From the NCBI GenBank assembly GCA_016714225.1, contig JADJNS010000003.1, positions 434,001 to 498,000 on the forward strand: DNA of 64,000 nt, given 5' to 3'. Position numbers and translations under genes: made by a program. The notes under the pieces are model-generated. The model was not told the origin of the DNA. It ran no database searches and saw nothing but the letters and a program-made list of their open reading frames with translations. This DNA comes from Archangiaceae bacterium (lineage in GTDB: Bacteria; Myxococcota; Myxococcia; Myxococcales; Myxococcaceae). This document shows positions 38,690 to 50,010 of this stretch, piece after piece (position 1 is the first letter of the stretch; the number at the start of each line of letters is the position of its first letter).

Positions 38690-40098
38690 CAGACGAACTT
38701 GAGCGACTGCAGACCCCAGGCGGACATCTTGAGCAGCATCCAGCCGTGGCTCCAGCGGTTGATGTTGGTCTCGCCGTAGGTGCGGGCCTGGTAGCGAATC
38801 GGCACCTCGACGATCTTGAGCTGCAGCCGCGACGCGCCGAAGAGCAGGTCGAAGTCGCCGAACGGGTCGCGCTCACCGAACTCGGCCTTGCGCAGCGCAT
38901 CGAGGCGCTCCCAGTTGCGGCGGGAGAGCACCTTGGTGCCGCACAGGGTGTCTTTGAGCTGCTGGCCCATGATGTACGAGAAGGCCGCGGCGAAGAACCG
39001 GTTGCCGAGCAGGTTGAGGAAGCGCATCGCCTCGTCCTGCATCGGGTAGACGAGGCGGGTGCCGTTGATGAACTCGCCGTGGCCGTTGCGCCAGGCCTCG
39101 TAGAACTTCGGCAGGTCGGCCGGCGGCACCGTGATGTCGGCGTCGAGGATCATCAAGAGGTCGCCAGTCGCTTCGTCGAAGCCGAGAAACGAGGCGTCCT
39201 TCTTGCCTTTGCCCTTCTGCTGCATCGTCTTGATGGTGACGTGGCCTTTGTAGTTCTTCGCCTCGCGCTCGATGGTCGGCCAGGTGTCGTCTTTCGAGTG
39301 ACCCTCGACGAAGAGCACCTCGACGCCGGTGCCCATCTTCGGCATCTCGTCGAGAATGCGGCGAATGTTGCCGGCCTCGTTGCGCGCGGGGACGACGACG
39401 CTGACCTTGCCGTGCGGCTTCACCGCGGTCTTCGCCCGCGCCACGTACCAGTCGCACAGGCCCAGCCAGGTGGTGCCGGGCAGGGTGGCGAGAATGCGGT
39501 TGAAGACGGTGTTCAGCACCGGCAGCTTCGGCGGCAGCAGCACGCGCCGGCGCAGCGAGATCATCTCGTAGCCGGCGAGCAGCAGCAGGTTGGTGAGGTC
39601 GGGCGACGACAGCCAGTTCTCGTCGGGCGTCGAGGCGCGGGCCTTGAGCGCGGTCGCGAGCTTGAGCACCGGCTGCCAGAACGCGTTGTACGAGAGCAGC
39701 ACCAGGCGGGTGTCGGCGTGGCACACCGGCTGGAGCAGCTGCAGCAGCTCTTGAATGTCGGCCGCGTAGCTGACGACGCCCTGGAGAAAGATGACGTCGA
39801 AGCGCGACTGCGTGAGCTGGGGGATCTTCTTCTTCAGCGCCGCGATCTCGGTCTTCCACTGCGAGGTGTCGACCTGAATGGTCTCGGGGAGAATGCCGGG
39901 AATCTTGCCCGCGTAGGCGCGCGGCGCCGCGGTCACCTCGAGCACCCGGTCTCCCGGGCGGGTGAGGTGCTGGAGCATGTGGACGATGTCCTGGTCCACG
40001 GAGGAACGCAGCCAGGCCTTCAGCGCGCTGTCCTTCGCCGGAGGAACAGGCGTGGCCTGGTCCCGGGAATTGATCGACTCGACGGTGGCGGCAGTCAT
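38689..40098 (-). CDS. Methyltransferase-like plus GT2 glycosyltransferase fusion
   Basis: This is a 469-residue protein. Residues ~40-200 look like a SAM-methyltransferase fold with a poor motif I (RVLEVTAAPRAYAGKIPG) and FDVIFLQGVVSY; catalysis by this part is uncertain. Residues ~228-469 form a GT2 domain of the DPM1 class: SVVVPARNEAGNIRRIL, VLFVEGHSKDDTW, LLMILDADITVPP (DXD), LCGTKVLSRRNW, and a C-terminal YGETNINRWSHGWMLLKM. It is likely a polyprenyl-phosphate sugar synthase feeding the GT-C enzymes. The order is reversed relative to the GT2/methyltransferase fusion at 13849-15430. First gene of the FkbM-gmd-fcl run. Confidence 0.85.
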   Translation of the reverse strand: MTAATVESINSRDQATPVPPAKDSALKAWLRSSVDQDIVHMLQHLTRPGDRVLEVTAAPRAYAGKIPGILPETIQVDTSQWKTEIAALKKKIPQLTQSRFDVIFLQGVVSYAADIQELLQLLQPVCHADTRLVLLSYNAFWQPVLKLATALKARASTPDENWLSSPDLTNLLLLAGYEMISLRRRVLLPPKLPVLNTVFNRILATLPGTTWLGLCDWYVARAKTAVKPHGKVSVVVPARNEAGNIRRILDEMPKMGTGVEVLFVEGHSKDDTWPTIEREAKNYKGHVTIKTMQQKGKGKKDASFLGFDEATGDLLMILDADITVPPADLPKFYEAWRNGHGEFINGTRLVYPMQDEAMRFLNLLGNRFFAAAFSYIMGQQLKDTLCGTKVLSRRNWERLDALRKAEFGERDPFGDFDLLFGASRLQLKIVEVPIRYQARTYGETNINRWSHGWMLLKMSAWGLQSLKFV

Positions 40099-40140
40099 GG
40101 CCCGAGGGGCTGTAGTGCAGTGCCTACAGATGGGTCAACC

Positions 40141-41637
40141 TCAGGGTACGCGGAAGAAGTAGACGTCTCCGGTCGAGGTCTCTTTGAGGGTGACCCAGTG
40201 TCTCTCGGCGTCGACCAGCTTGAAGCCGGGTCGCTCCCAGGCGCCGAAGTACCAGCCGCTTGCGGTGTACGTCATCGGGAACGAGTCGGCGCACAGGTAG
40301 AACAGCGCGGGTTGCGGTGTGCAGACCACCGGGAGATTGCCGTCGGACGAGTGCCGGGCTGCGTCGTCTTGGGCGCCGTGGCACCGGGGGTGATGGAGCC
40401 CGAGGGCGCGATGACGGAAAAGGTCGGGAAGCCCGCCCAGAGGCCTTCGGGCCCGAAGGCCTTGTCCGCCGCCCACGGCGACGGTTCGCAGCGGAGGCTC
40501 GTCGCGCTCGCGCCGGAGCTCCAGCAGGTGGTGCTGGGCGACCAGACCACCAGGTCGGTCGAGTCGAACGCCCCGGTGCGCCGGGGAATCTCGGTCGCTC
40601 CCGCGTCGTACGCCCAGGTGTGGGCCAGCACCAGCGCACCCGCGTCGAGCTGGTAGCGATCGACCCGAGACGTCACACTGCCACCACCTCATCGGGGCGC
40701 GGCAGCAGCAGCAACGGGTTCCGGGGCACCGTGGTCTGCTCTGACGTGAAGGTGGCGGTGCCGTCGTCGACGTATCGCGCCAGCTGCCCGGCCCCGTAGG
40801 CCCAGATCGAGTTGCCGCTCACGGCGAGCAGCTCTGCCGAGATCGACTTCTCGAGGGTGCCGGCTCTGAACACGCGGCCTCCGTCGGCCGCATGGCAGAC
40901 CACCGCGTCGCGATCGGTCATGGCGAAGTCGTCACACCCCGCGACGCTCGCGTCGGGGAGCGAAAACTCGGGTTGCGCCGAGGTTCGGTCGACGCCGAAC
41001 GGGAGCACCCGTCGTCTCACCGCGAGCCCCGGCTCGTACCGCGCTTCGAAGGTGTACGTGCCAGGGGCGGGCGCGGTGAACGAGATCTGCGTCGCGACCT
41101 TCCAGACGCCGCCGACGTTGACGCCACTGTTCTGGTGAGCGACCGAGCCGCCATCAGGGCCGGTGACCGTCGTGACGACCGACGCGTCCTCGCGAATGGT
41201 GCACGGCCAGTTGCTCGCCTGCACTCCCATCTCGACTTGCGTGGGCGCGCCTGCGAAGTGGATCCAGTCGAGGCCGTCGCGCTCGGCGTTGCTGTCGCCG
41301 CCACCGGCGCCGCCGATGTAGCGCATCTCGGTCAGCGTGCAGGCTGGGAGCGCCGCGCCTCCCCCGGCTCCTCCCCCGGAACAGTCGAAACCGCTCCCAC
41401 CGGCGCAGCCCGAGCCGCCGCCCGAGTAACCGCCCTCGCCACCGGTGCCGCCACCGCCGCCCCCCCGGCACCGCACTGACACACTCCGTACGCGCTGCCC
41501 GTCGAGTCACACACCTGCACGCCGTCCGGCCCAGCCACACAAGCACAGGGAACCTGCGCTCCGGGCGTGCAGAGCATCTGTTGCCCCGAGCAGGCGGCCA
41601 GCGCAATCACGCTCATCGCTGTCAGTCGCAGTACCAA
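40141..41637 (-). pseudogene. Gly-rich lipoprotein of unknown function (three frameshifts)
   Basis: A GAGGAG ribosome site at 41644-41649 points to a TTG start at 41637 (MVLRLTAMSVIALAAC, lipobox at about residue 16). A Cys-rich module follows (CTPGAQVPCACV, QVCDSTGSAYGVCQC), then a Gly-rich linker where a run of seven G bases seems one short (near 41470). A beta-rich domain runs to about 40690 and continues through frame changes near 40685 and 40355, ending in GDVYFFRVP. The CTPGAQVPCACV module is common in myxobacterial surface lipoproteins. Function unknown. Confidence 0.6.
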
Positions 41638-41731
41638 GCGTTGCTCCTCGGGAGGGAGACGACTTCGACACCTGAAGGAGTCACGTTGGTACATGTTCCA
41701 TGGCGCTGGCCAGGAGAGTCTAAGCTTCCAC

Positions 41732-42858
<1,127 letters not shown>

Positions 42859-42862
42859 CGCG

Positions 42863-44624
42863 TCAGCTGCGCTCGAGGGCTGGGGCACAGCTGGTGAAGA
42901 GCTGCGTGAGGTTGGGGTTGTAGAGGCGGTCGGGGAGGTGTGGCGCGTAGGCCGCCTGCTCTCGGGTGAGGTTCTCTGCGCTCAACGCGATGCCGCTGCG
43001 GGTGAGCGACTCGTGGTGGAGGAGCTTCACGTGGGGCACGTTGAGCACGCGCAGGCTCGTGCGCAGGCAGTAGTCGACGTCGCCGCCGCTGATGGGCAGC
43101 GACTCGTCGAAGCCGTTGATGCGTGTGAACACTTCGCGCGGGGTGAGCAGGCAGGCGCCGGTCACCGCGCTCACCTGGCGGGTTTGGAGCGGCGTGCCGA
43201 ACGGCGTTGAGCCTTCTCGCCAGCGGGCGAAGACGTGACCGGCCAGGCCTTTGAGGCCGAGCACCACGCCCGCGTGTTGAATCGTGCCGTCGGGGTACCA
43301 GAGGTTCGCGCCCACGGCGCCCACGTCGGCGATGCACGCGTACTGCATCAGCACGTGCAGCCAGTTGTCGCTCGCCGCTTCCACGTCGTTGTTGAGGAAG
43401 AGGAGATGGGTGCCCGTCGCTTCTTTCGCCGCGAGGTTGTTGAGCCGCGACCAGTTGAAGTCTCCGTCGTCGCGCAGCACCCGACCGGGGAGCTCGGGCG
43501 GCTTCTGCGTCGACCCGTTGTCGACCCACAGCCATTTGACGGGCACTCCGGGTGGGTGACGTTCGATCGAGCTCAGCAGCTGGGTCAGCAGCTCCGGTTT
43601 GTCGCGGAAGGGGACGATGATCGACACGCGGGCTTCCGCGGGCACCGCTCGCTCGATGCGCGTGCCGAAGACGTACGGCGTGGTGCGGTGGGTGAGCACT
43701 GCCGGGATTCGGCGAATGCGCTCGGGGAGAGACAGCGCCCAGTCGAGTGGGGTGTTGCCTCGCATCGCCGCGCGGCGCACCCAGACTGCTCCGCCCAGGA
43801 GATCGCGCTCGCGCGCCAGCTCGCGGCAGAAGCTCGGCTTGAAGAACGGGTCGGCTCGCCCCGTGCAGTCTTCGTCGGCGTACGCCAGGTCGACGTCGGT
43901 CTGGGCCGCGAAGGTCTGCAGCGCTTGCGGCGCCAGCTCGGACTCGGCCGAGACCCAGAGCACGAAGTCGGTGCTCGCCGATGAGGCTCTGCCCACCCGG
44001 AAGCGGCGATCGAGCGGCACCGGGCCCTCGGTGAAGATGCAGTCCCAGTTGCCTTGCTGCTTCAGTAGCGCCCCCAGCCACGTCGCTGACGGGCTGCCCT
44101 CGCACACGATGGTCACCTTCTGCGGCGACGGTGCGGGCACGGGGAGCGTCGGCTCGACGTGGGTTACCCACTCTGCGTACGCCTTTGCGTAGCTGTCGAT
44201 GCGGAGAATCTCGGGCAGCGCCGCGTCGAGCAGCGCATCGAACCGTTGGAAGACCACCGTCGCTTTCGAGGCTTCGCGCCGGCGCAGCGCTCGCACCCTC
44301 GCGAAGTTCTGCTCCCGTTGCGCTCGCAGCCACGGCGAGAGGCTCAGCTCCAGCGCGGGTAGGGCGGCTCGCTTTGCCAGCGTGATCGCCCGGCCCGCGA
44401 GCCCCTTTCGGTGCGACCTGGGCGGCTTTGCCCCCGCCAGGGCCAGGGCTTCCAAGCGGTCGCACTCGCGGGCGAGGTCGTTGCCTCCCGCCGGCCAGCG
44501 CTCGAGGGAGATCGAGCAGCGTGGTTGAACACTGCCTGCGGCCTGCCAGCTCGATGAGGGCTCGCGGGACGTTGGCGATCACGTCGGCGGCCTCGCGGAG
44601 CTCTTGCCAGCGACTGGCTTGCAC
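42863..44624 (-). CDS. Double-GT2 glycosyltransferase with degenerate first domain (one frameshift)
   Basis: About 586 residues from an ATG at 44624 (MQASRWQELREAADV) with one frame change near 44530; the remaining ~530 residues read cleanly. The first GT2-like domain keeps DLAYADEDCTG and PFFKPSFC but lacks the usual FLDHDD motif (here WVSAESELAPQAL). The second GT2 (roughly the C-terminal 260 residues) is complete: SIIVPFRDKPELLTQL, WLWVDNGSTQ, LLFLNNDVE, YPDGTIQHAGVVLGL and GGDVDYCLR. This matches the first two domains of the giant transferase at 24755-28626 and suggests a shared origin. A rhamnosyltransferase-like role is inferred. Confidence 0.83.
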
Positions 44625-44649
44625 GCACCCGCCTCTAGCCCACTTCGTT

Positions 44650-44690
44650 CCCCCCTCACCTCAATCCCTCTCCCGCGAGGGGAGGGAGGC
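44650..44690. repeat. CCCTCACC/CCCTCTCCC hairpin element, copy A
   Basis: CCCTCACC is followed by CCCTCTCCC, a short GCGA loop and GGGGAGGG, forming a GC hairpin between the divergent starts at 44624 and 44740. A related element lies after aceA at 61477-61545, so this is probably a dispersed intergenic palindrome. Confidence 0.5.
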
Positions 44691-44739
44691 GCGGTTTGAC
44701 TCTCGCTCTGCCCACAACCTATGTGCGCGCTCCCGGTCG

Positions 44740-45960
44740 ATGGTCCCTCTGCTGATTTCTCTGGTGGTCATCTCTCAGGCTGGCACGCCGCTTCCTGGCG
44801 CGCCCTCCGATGAGCCCACTCCCGCCGCCGAGGTGGCTCCACCGCAGGCGACCGCTCCGAGCCCCGAAGCCGAGAAGAAGGCAGACGACAGAGCCCCCGT
44901 GCTCAAGGGCCTCGACCTCGCGCTCACCGTCTTCAACTCGACCGGCACGTACTTCGGCCCCGAGGGCTACACCAACTCGTTCACCTTCTGGCTCGAGCCT
45001 TCGTTCGCGATCGGCAAGGTGCTCTTCAACGGCACCTGGTTCGAGAAGCTCGCCGTCTCGGCCCGGCTCCCCATCGAATTCGAGGTCGCCGGCAATGACC
45101 CCCGCTTCCGCGGCACCGGCTTCGCCAGCTCGGCGCTCTTCAACCCCGAAGCGCTCCCCATCGTCGAGACGCAAGCCGGCGCCGCCGACGGCACCGAGCA
45201 CCGCGCCGCGCTCCTCGGAGACCTCTGGCTCACCGTCGCCCACGGCCACCTCTTCACCATCCCCCTCCTCAACATCGACGTCGCGAGCAGCTTGAGAACA
45301 GCGCTCCCCACCAGCATCGCCTCGCGCAACGCCGGCCTCATCGCCTCGCTCGGCCTCGGCCTCATCTTCGAGCGCAAATTCTTCGACCGGCTCTCCCTCG
45401 GCTACGCCTTCCGCCCCACCAAGTACTTCTTCAGCAGACAGACCGGCGGCGTCGCCGCCCTCGGCACCTCCGTCACCATCAACGGCAGAACCGAGCAGAC
45501 CTGGACCCCGAGCAGCACCGGCATACCCAACCCCGACTTCGGCTTCATCAACGGCTTCTGGGCTTCGCTCGACCTCCCCAAGGGCTTCGGCGTCTCGGTG
45601 AACTACTTCCTCTTCAACACCCGGCCCTACGACGTCTCGGCCAACTGCAACCCCATCGGCATGCAGGGCGTCGACGTCTGCAGAGACGGGCAAGCCGTGA
45701 ACCCGAACATCGAGCACGCCGTCTGGCGCAACGAGCACTGGTTCCTCGCCAGCGTCGACTACCACCGCTCGTTCTGGTCGCTCGCGCTCGGCATCTCGAC
45801 CTTCCGCCCCGTTGAGAGCACCCGCGACCGCTCGCCCACGCAGCCGTTCTTCGAGTCGAACCGCAACAACTACACCACGCTGTACCTCTCGTTCTCGGCC
45901 AACGCCGAGGGCATCGCGGGCTGGGTCACCGGCCGCGCCTCTTCGGGGGAAACGAAATGA
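44740..45960 (+). CDS. Predicted outer-membrane beta-barrel protein
   Basis: From the ATG at 44740, 406 residues with a signal peptide (VPLLISLVVISQAG), a Pro/Ala-rich linker (~20-55), then alternating amphipathic beta strands rich in Gly, Phe and Tyr (TVFNSTGTYFGPEGYTNSF, SLGYAFRPTKYFFS, GVSVNYFLFNTRPYD, TTLYLSFSANAEG). This pattern suggests an outer-membrane barrel. I recognise no named family. Its stop overlaps the ATG of the metalloprotease gene (ATGA), so the two are made together. The upstream in-frame extension is a shadow of the neighbouring gene. Confidence 0.75.
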   Translation: MVPLLISLVVISQAGTPLPGAPSDEPTPAAEVAPPQATAPSPEAEKKADDRAPVLKGLDLALTVFNSTGTYFGPEGYTNSFTFWLEPSFAIGKVLFNGTWFEKLAVSARLPIEFEVAGNDPRFRGTGFASSALFNPEALPIVETQAGAADGTEHRAALLGDLWLTVAHGHLFTIPLLNIDVASSLRTALPTSIASRNAGLIASLGLGLIFERKFFDRLSLGYAFRPTKYFFSRQTGGVAALGTSVTINGRTEQTWTPSSTGIPNPDFGFINGFWASLDLPKGFGVSVNYFLFNTRPYDVSANCNPIGMQGVDVCRDGQAVNPNIEHAVWRNEHWFLASVDYHRSFWSLALGISTFRPVESTRDRSPTQPFFESNRNNYTTLYLSFSANAEGIAGWVTGRASSGETK

Positions 45961-48900
45961 AACGCGCCGTCATCTTGATGCTCGCCGCCTGCGCCGCGCC
46001 CACCGAGACGCGCAACACCGTGCAAGAAGGCGCCCTCTCGAAAGACGACCTGCAGGGCGTCTGGTACTTCCGCCAGACCGTCGTCGGCACGCCGTTCACG
46101 ACCGGCTTCACCTTCGTCGGCGAGCAGGGCGAGAACGAGATGGAGAAGATCCGCTGGGACATCCAGGAGGATCAGCTCATCGCCCGCCGCGCCTACGAGT
46201 ACGTCAAGGGCAGCGAGGCCAACGAGAAGAACAACCAGCTCGGCACCGACGGCACCTACCTCGGCGCGCCCGTCGCCGCGTTCAAGATCAAGAAGCAGTT
46301 CGACATCATCCGCGAGTACAACGCCTCGACCGGCGAGGAGTACGACAAGGTCGTCGAGAGCGAAGAGCGCAAGTGGTACGAGCGCCGCTTTCTCCGCGTC
46401 GACTGGAGCCAGAACTCGGTCACCAACTTCGACTTCCTCGCCGACTACGAATCGCCCCAGATTCAGCCGTTCAAGCAAGACCCCGCGCCCTACGCGGTCA
46501 ATGACCCCCACGACGTCGACGCGATGCGCATCGAGCGCAGCTCACCCACCGCGCAGGCCGACTACCTCGAGGTCACCCAGAAGCTCATCGTCCAGCCCCA
46601 GCAGTACACCTTCGAAGACGGCACCAGCTTTCCCATCTGCTGGCTCGAGTACAACACCACCGACTGCTCGTCGCAGACCATTCGCGTGCGCAACGCCTTC
46701 ATGCGCGCCCAAGAGCGCGACTACGAGCCGCTCGTCTACGACGACCACATGATGGAGCGCTTCGGATTCTTCACCGTCGACCGCCTCACCTACAACCGCC
46801 AGTACGGCCTCACCGAAGAAGGCCGCAAGCGCTTCATCAACCGCCACAACATCTGGCGCCGCTCGCTCAGCTCGCAGCCCTGCAAGATCGACTCGCAGTG
46901 CGGCGCCGCCGAAGCCGGCAAGCGCTGCGTCACCGAGCTGCCGTACGCCACCGTCGAACCCGACGGCACGGTCGTCGGCCTCTGCTCGTACCCCTACGCG
47001 CTGCGCAACCGGCAAGACCCCGCCCAGGCCACCAGCGCCGACCTGGGGCCCAAGCCCATCGTCTATTGCGTCAACGACGCCTTCCCCGAAGACTTGAAGC
47101 CGATGGCTCAAGAGCTCGCGCGCCAGTACGACGCCACCTTCAAGGGCATCTACAAGTCGCTCGTCGGCAGCGACGCCACGACCGACATGTTCGTGGTGTG
47201 CCCCACCAACCCGGTGAAGGCAGGCGACCCGGCCGTGTGCGGCGCCGCCGGCACCCACGTGCGCCTCGGAGACCTTCGCTACAACCTGCTCAACTGGGTC
47301 GACGAGCCGACCTCGGCCGGCCTGCTCGGCTACGGCCCCAACAGCAATGACCCCGAGACCGGCGAGGTCATCTCGTCGACCGCCAACATCTACGGCGCGC
47401 CCACCGACTCGTACTCGGCCTACGCGCGCGACGTTGTGCGCCTGGTCAACGGTGAGCTCCCGCCCGACCAGTTCATCGACGGCGAGAACGTCAAGGCGTG
47501 GCTCGACGGCCAGCTCTACGGCACCCACTCGCGCACCCTCGACCAGGCCGAGGTCGCCGAGATGGTCAGCCACATGGAGACGGGGTGGATGCGGGCGCTC
47601 CCCAAGACGCCCCGGCTCAAGAAGACCAACGTGAGAGACCTGCACGCCTCGTCGCGCGCCCGCCTCACCGAGCTGCGCAAGGGCTCACTGCTCGGCACCG
47701 ACCCGGGCCTCGCCAGCAAGCGCCTGCACCAGCTCGACGGCACCGCCATCGAGAAGGCGCTGCTCAGCCCCGACGTCTTGAGCCGCCGCGGCATCGACCC
47801 GCGCACCGCGCTGAGCGGCATCGACCCCTCGAAGGTGCGCCCCGCCCAGCTGATGAGCCCCGAGCACAGCCGCGTCGTGCGCGACATGCACCGCCGCCTC
47901 TCGGCCAAGGGCGTCGACCTCGCCGCCTCGATGGACGACACCGCCTACGGCTTCGCGCTCGCCCAGAAGGGAAAAGACCCCCAAGAGGTGTGGAGGAAGA
48001 TCCGCGAGCAGATGTTCCTCTCGACCGGGCTGCACGAGGTCGGTCACACCCTCGGCCTTCGCCACAACTTCCAGGGCTCGTTCGACCCGGTGAACTACCC
48101 CAAGACCTATTGGGACCTCCGCACCAAGAACGGCACCGCCACCCCTGCGCCTCGCTACCTCGACCCGGTCACCCAGACCCAGCTCGAGGGCGTCGAGAAG
48201 CCCAACGGCCTGCGCGCCGGCATCAGCGAATTCCAGCAGAGCTCGCTGATGGACTACGGCGCCAACTTCAACTCCGACATCGACGGCCTCGGCAAGTACG
48301 ACCGCGCCGCGCTCAAGTTCGGCTATGGCCAGCTCGTCGAGGTCTTCACCGACGTGAAAGACAAGTTCCTCATGGGCGCGCTGCAGGTCGACTCGACCTA
48401 CGGTGAGCCGCAGCCGCTGCTCGTCGACTGCCAGGGCAACAACTTCATCTCGTCGCACTACTCGAAGCTGCCCACCCTGGTCGACCTCGAGGCCCGCGCC
48501 GACGTGCCGTACTCGAGCATCACCAAGCAGATCATCTCGCCGCAGTGCCCCGCCGCCGACAAGGTCGACGCCGACCCGCAGGGCCGGCTGGTGGTGCCCT
48601 ACGGCTTCTGCAGCGACGAGTTCGAGGGCGCCTCGATCGGCTGCATGGCCTTCGACCGCGGCGCCGACGTCTACGAAGTCGTGCACGACGTCATCGACCG
48701 CTACCAGGGCTACTACCTGTTCGACGACTTCCGGCGAAACCGGCTCGGCTTCGACCCCGAGGCGCATTTGGACCGGCTCTACTCGCGCTACCTCGAGACC
48801 GTGCGCACCGCGATGCAGTTCTACGTGCTCTACCGCGCCGACTACTTCGACGAGACCGACCCGACGAGCGTGATGTTCTGGCAGGACCCCAACGGCTGGG

Positions 48901-49775
48901 GCCCGTTCACCGTCGCGGTCAACGACGGCTTCGACTTCCTCGGCGACATCGTCACCACCCCGACGCCCGGGCCCTACGTGCTGTACCAGGGCGACGACAA
49001 CCGCGACATCTACCTGCAGGACTCGTTCTTCGACCCGCAGTTTCCGCCCGACTTCACCCTCGCGCTCGGCCAGGGCCGGTACTTCTCGACCGAGTGGGAA
49101 TACGACTCGGGCTACTTCTGGTACGAGCGGCTGCACCACGTCGGCAGCTTCCTCGACAAGATCGCCGCCATCGCCGAGCTCACCGACCCCGAGACGTACT
49201 TCATCGGCAAAGACGAGTCGTCTGACCTGCGGCAGTACGCCATCAACTTCGCGCGGCTCTACCCGGCGCAGCTGACCGACTTCTGGGCCAGCGCGCTGAC
49301 CAACCGCTACGACCGCTTCGGGCCCATCTTCGACGGCAGCAAGTACGTGAAGCGGCCGATCAGCAAGACCGTGCCGCCGCTGCCGGCCACCAGCACCGCC
49401 GTCGACCCGCAGGTCGGCTTCACCGTGCAGCTGTGGATGGCGTCGCTCGGTAACGCGCTGCTGCCCGCCACCTTCGACAACTCGTACGCCGACTCGGCGC
49501 GGCTGTGGCTCGCCGGCGGCGGAGCCGCCATCACCCCCTCGTTGCCCACCGTCACGTTCACCGACCCGTTCAGCGGCAAGGTCTACGTCGCCATCAGCTA
49601 TAAGCAGGGCATGATCGAGACCGGCGTCGCGGCCCGCATGCTGGCCCGCGCCGCCGAGCTCAAGGCGCTGATGATGCCCGGCGACCCGTACACCACCACG
49701 CTGCTCAAGAACTACATCCAGGTGCTCGACGCGCAGCGGAGCATCTCCGAGGTGTACGCCGACCCGGTGTATTGA
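45957..49775 (+). CDS. Large zinc-dependent metalloprotease lipoprotein
   Basis: This is a 1272-residue lipoprotein. The signal ends MLAAC (about Cys12). The zinc site HEVGHTLGLRH spans residues 693-703 (His693, Glu694, His697, His703), the extended metzincin motif. SSLMDYGANFN about 70 residues later supplies a Met-turn-like segment. The N-terminal ~450 residues are beta-rich. The C-terminal ~500 residues hold Tyr/Asp-rich segments (PFTVAVNDGFDFLGD, YDSGYFWYERLHHVG). It resembles EcxA-type zinc metalloproteases of myxobacteria. A GGGGGAA ribosome site lies inside the preceding gene. An envelope protease coupled to a barrel protein hints at secretion or surface processing. Confidence 0.88.
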   Translation: MKRAVILMLAACAAPTETRNTVQEGALSKDDLQGVWYFRQTVVGTPFTTGFTFVGEQGENEMEKIRWDIQEDQLIARRAYEYVKGSEANEKNNQLGTDGTYLGAPVAAFKIKKQFDIIREYNASTGEEYDKVVESEERKWYERRFLRVDWSQNSVTNFDFLADYESPQIQPFKQDPAPYAVNDPHDVDAMRIERSSPTAQADYLEVTQKLIVQPQQYTFEDGTSFPICWLEYNTTDCSSQTIRVRNAFMRAQERDYEPLVYDDHMMERFGFFTVDRLTYNRQYGLTEEGRKRFINRHNIWRRSLSSQPCKIDSQCGAAEAGKRCVTELPYATVEPDGTVVGLCSYPYALRNRQDPAQATSADLGPKPIVYCVNDAFPEDLKPMAQELARQYDATFKGIYKSLVGSDATTDMFVVCPTNPVKAGDPAVCGAAGTHVRLGDLRYNLLNWVDEPTSAGLLGYGPNSNDPETGEVISSTANIYGAPTDSYSAYARDVVRLVNGELPPDQFIDGENVKAWLDGQLYGTHSRTLDQAEVAEMVSHMETGWMRALPKTPRLKKTNVRDLHASSRARLTELRKGSLLGTDPGLASKRLHQLDGTAIEKALLSPDVLSRRGIDPRTALSGIDPSKVRPAQLMSPEHSRVVRDMHRRLSAKGVDLAASMDDTAYGFALAQKGKDPQEVWRKIREQMFLSTGLHEVGHTLGLRHNFQGSFDPVNYPKTYWDLRTKNGTATPAPRYLDPVTQTQLEGVEKPNGLRAGISEFQQSSLMDYGANFNSDIDGLGKYDRAALKFGYGQLVEVFTDVKDKFLMGALQVDSTYGEPQPLLVDCQGNNFISSHYSKLPTLVDLEARADVPYSSITKQIISPQCPAADKVDADPQGRLVVPYGFCSDEFEGASIGCMAFDRGADVYEVVHDVIDRYQGYYLFDDFRRNRLGFDPEAHLDRLYSRYLETVRTAMQFYVLYRADYFDETDPTSVMFWQDPNGWGPFTVAVNDGFDFLGDIVTTPTPGPYVLYQGDDNRDIYLQDSFFDPQFPPDFTLALGQGRYFSTEWEYDSGYFWYERLHHVGSFLDKIAAIAELTDPETYFIGKDESSDLRQYAINFARLYPAQLTDFWASALTNRYDRFGPIFDGSKYVKRPISKTVPPLPATSTAVDPQVGFTVQLWMASLGNALLPATFDNSYADSARLWLAGGGAAITPSLPTVTFTDPFSGKVYVAISYKQGMIETGVAARMLARAAELKALMMPGDPYTTTLLKNYIQVLDAQRSISEVYADPVY

Positions 49776-49789
49776 AAGAGTCCGAGGCA

Positions 49790-49975
49790 GAAAAGCCGAG
49801 CACCCTGAGCGGAGGCCGAAGGCCGAAGTCGAACGGGTGCCGTCCAGCTGGAACGCGAAGCGCCGCATACTCCCTGCTTCAAGCAGCAGAGCGTCGCGCA
49901 GCAATACGATGGAGTATGTGCTGCTCAGCCTTCGGCGAGCGATGTCAGGGTTCGACAGGCTCACCCTGACCGTTC
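49790..49975 (-). repeat. Dispersed ~190-bp structured repeat, copy 1 (minus orientation)
   Basis: On the minus strand this region reads nearly the same as 55551-55745 on the plus strand. Shared blocks include GGTCAGGGT, CGTCGAA/TGTCGAACCCTG, the core from ACATACTCCATC to GGACGGCACCC, and CCGCTCAGGGTG. The core folds as CATACTCC ... GGAGTATG around an inner CTGCTT/AAGCAG hairpin. It fills most of the 235-bp gap between two convergent genes. Its ORF-like translation in both copies is a by-product; I see no start or ribosome site. Confidence 0.8.
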
Positions 49976-50010
49976 TCGAAAGCGGTCATTTCCTGACCGG
50001 TCTCGGCTGC

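Noticed and set aside
47685..49964. 759-codon minus-strand frame
   Set aside because: Opposite the metalloprotease; only its first part overlaps the dispersed repeat, and the rest is shadow composition.
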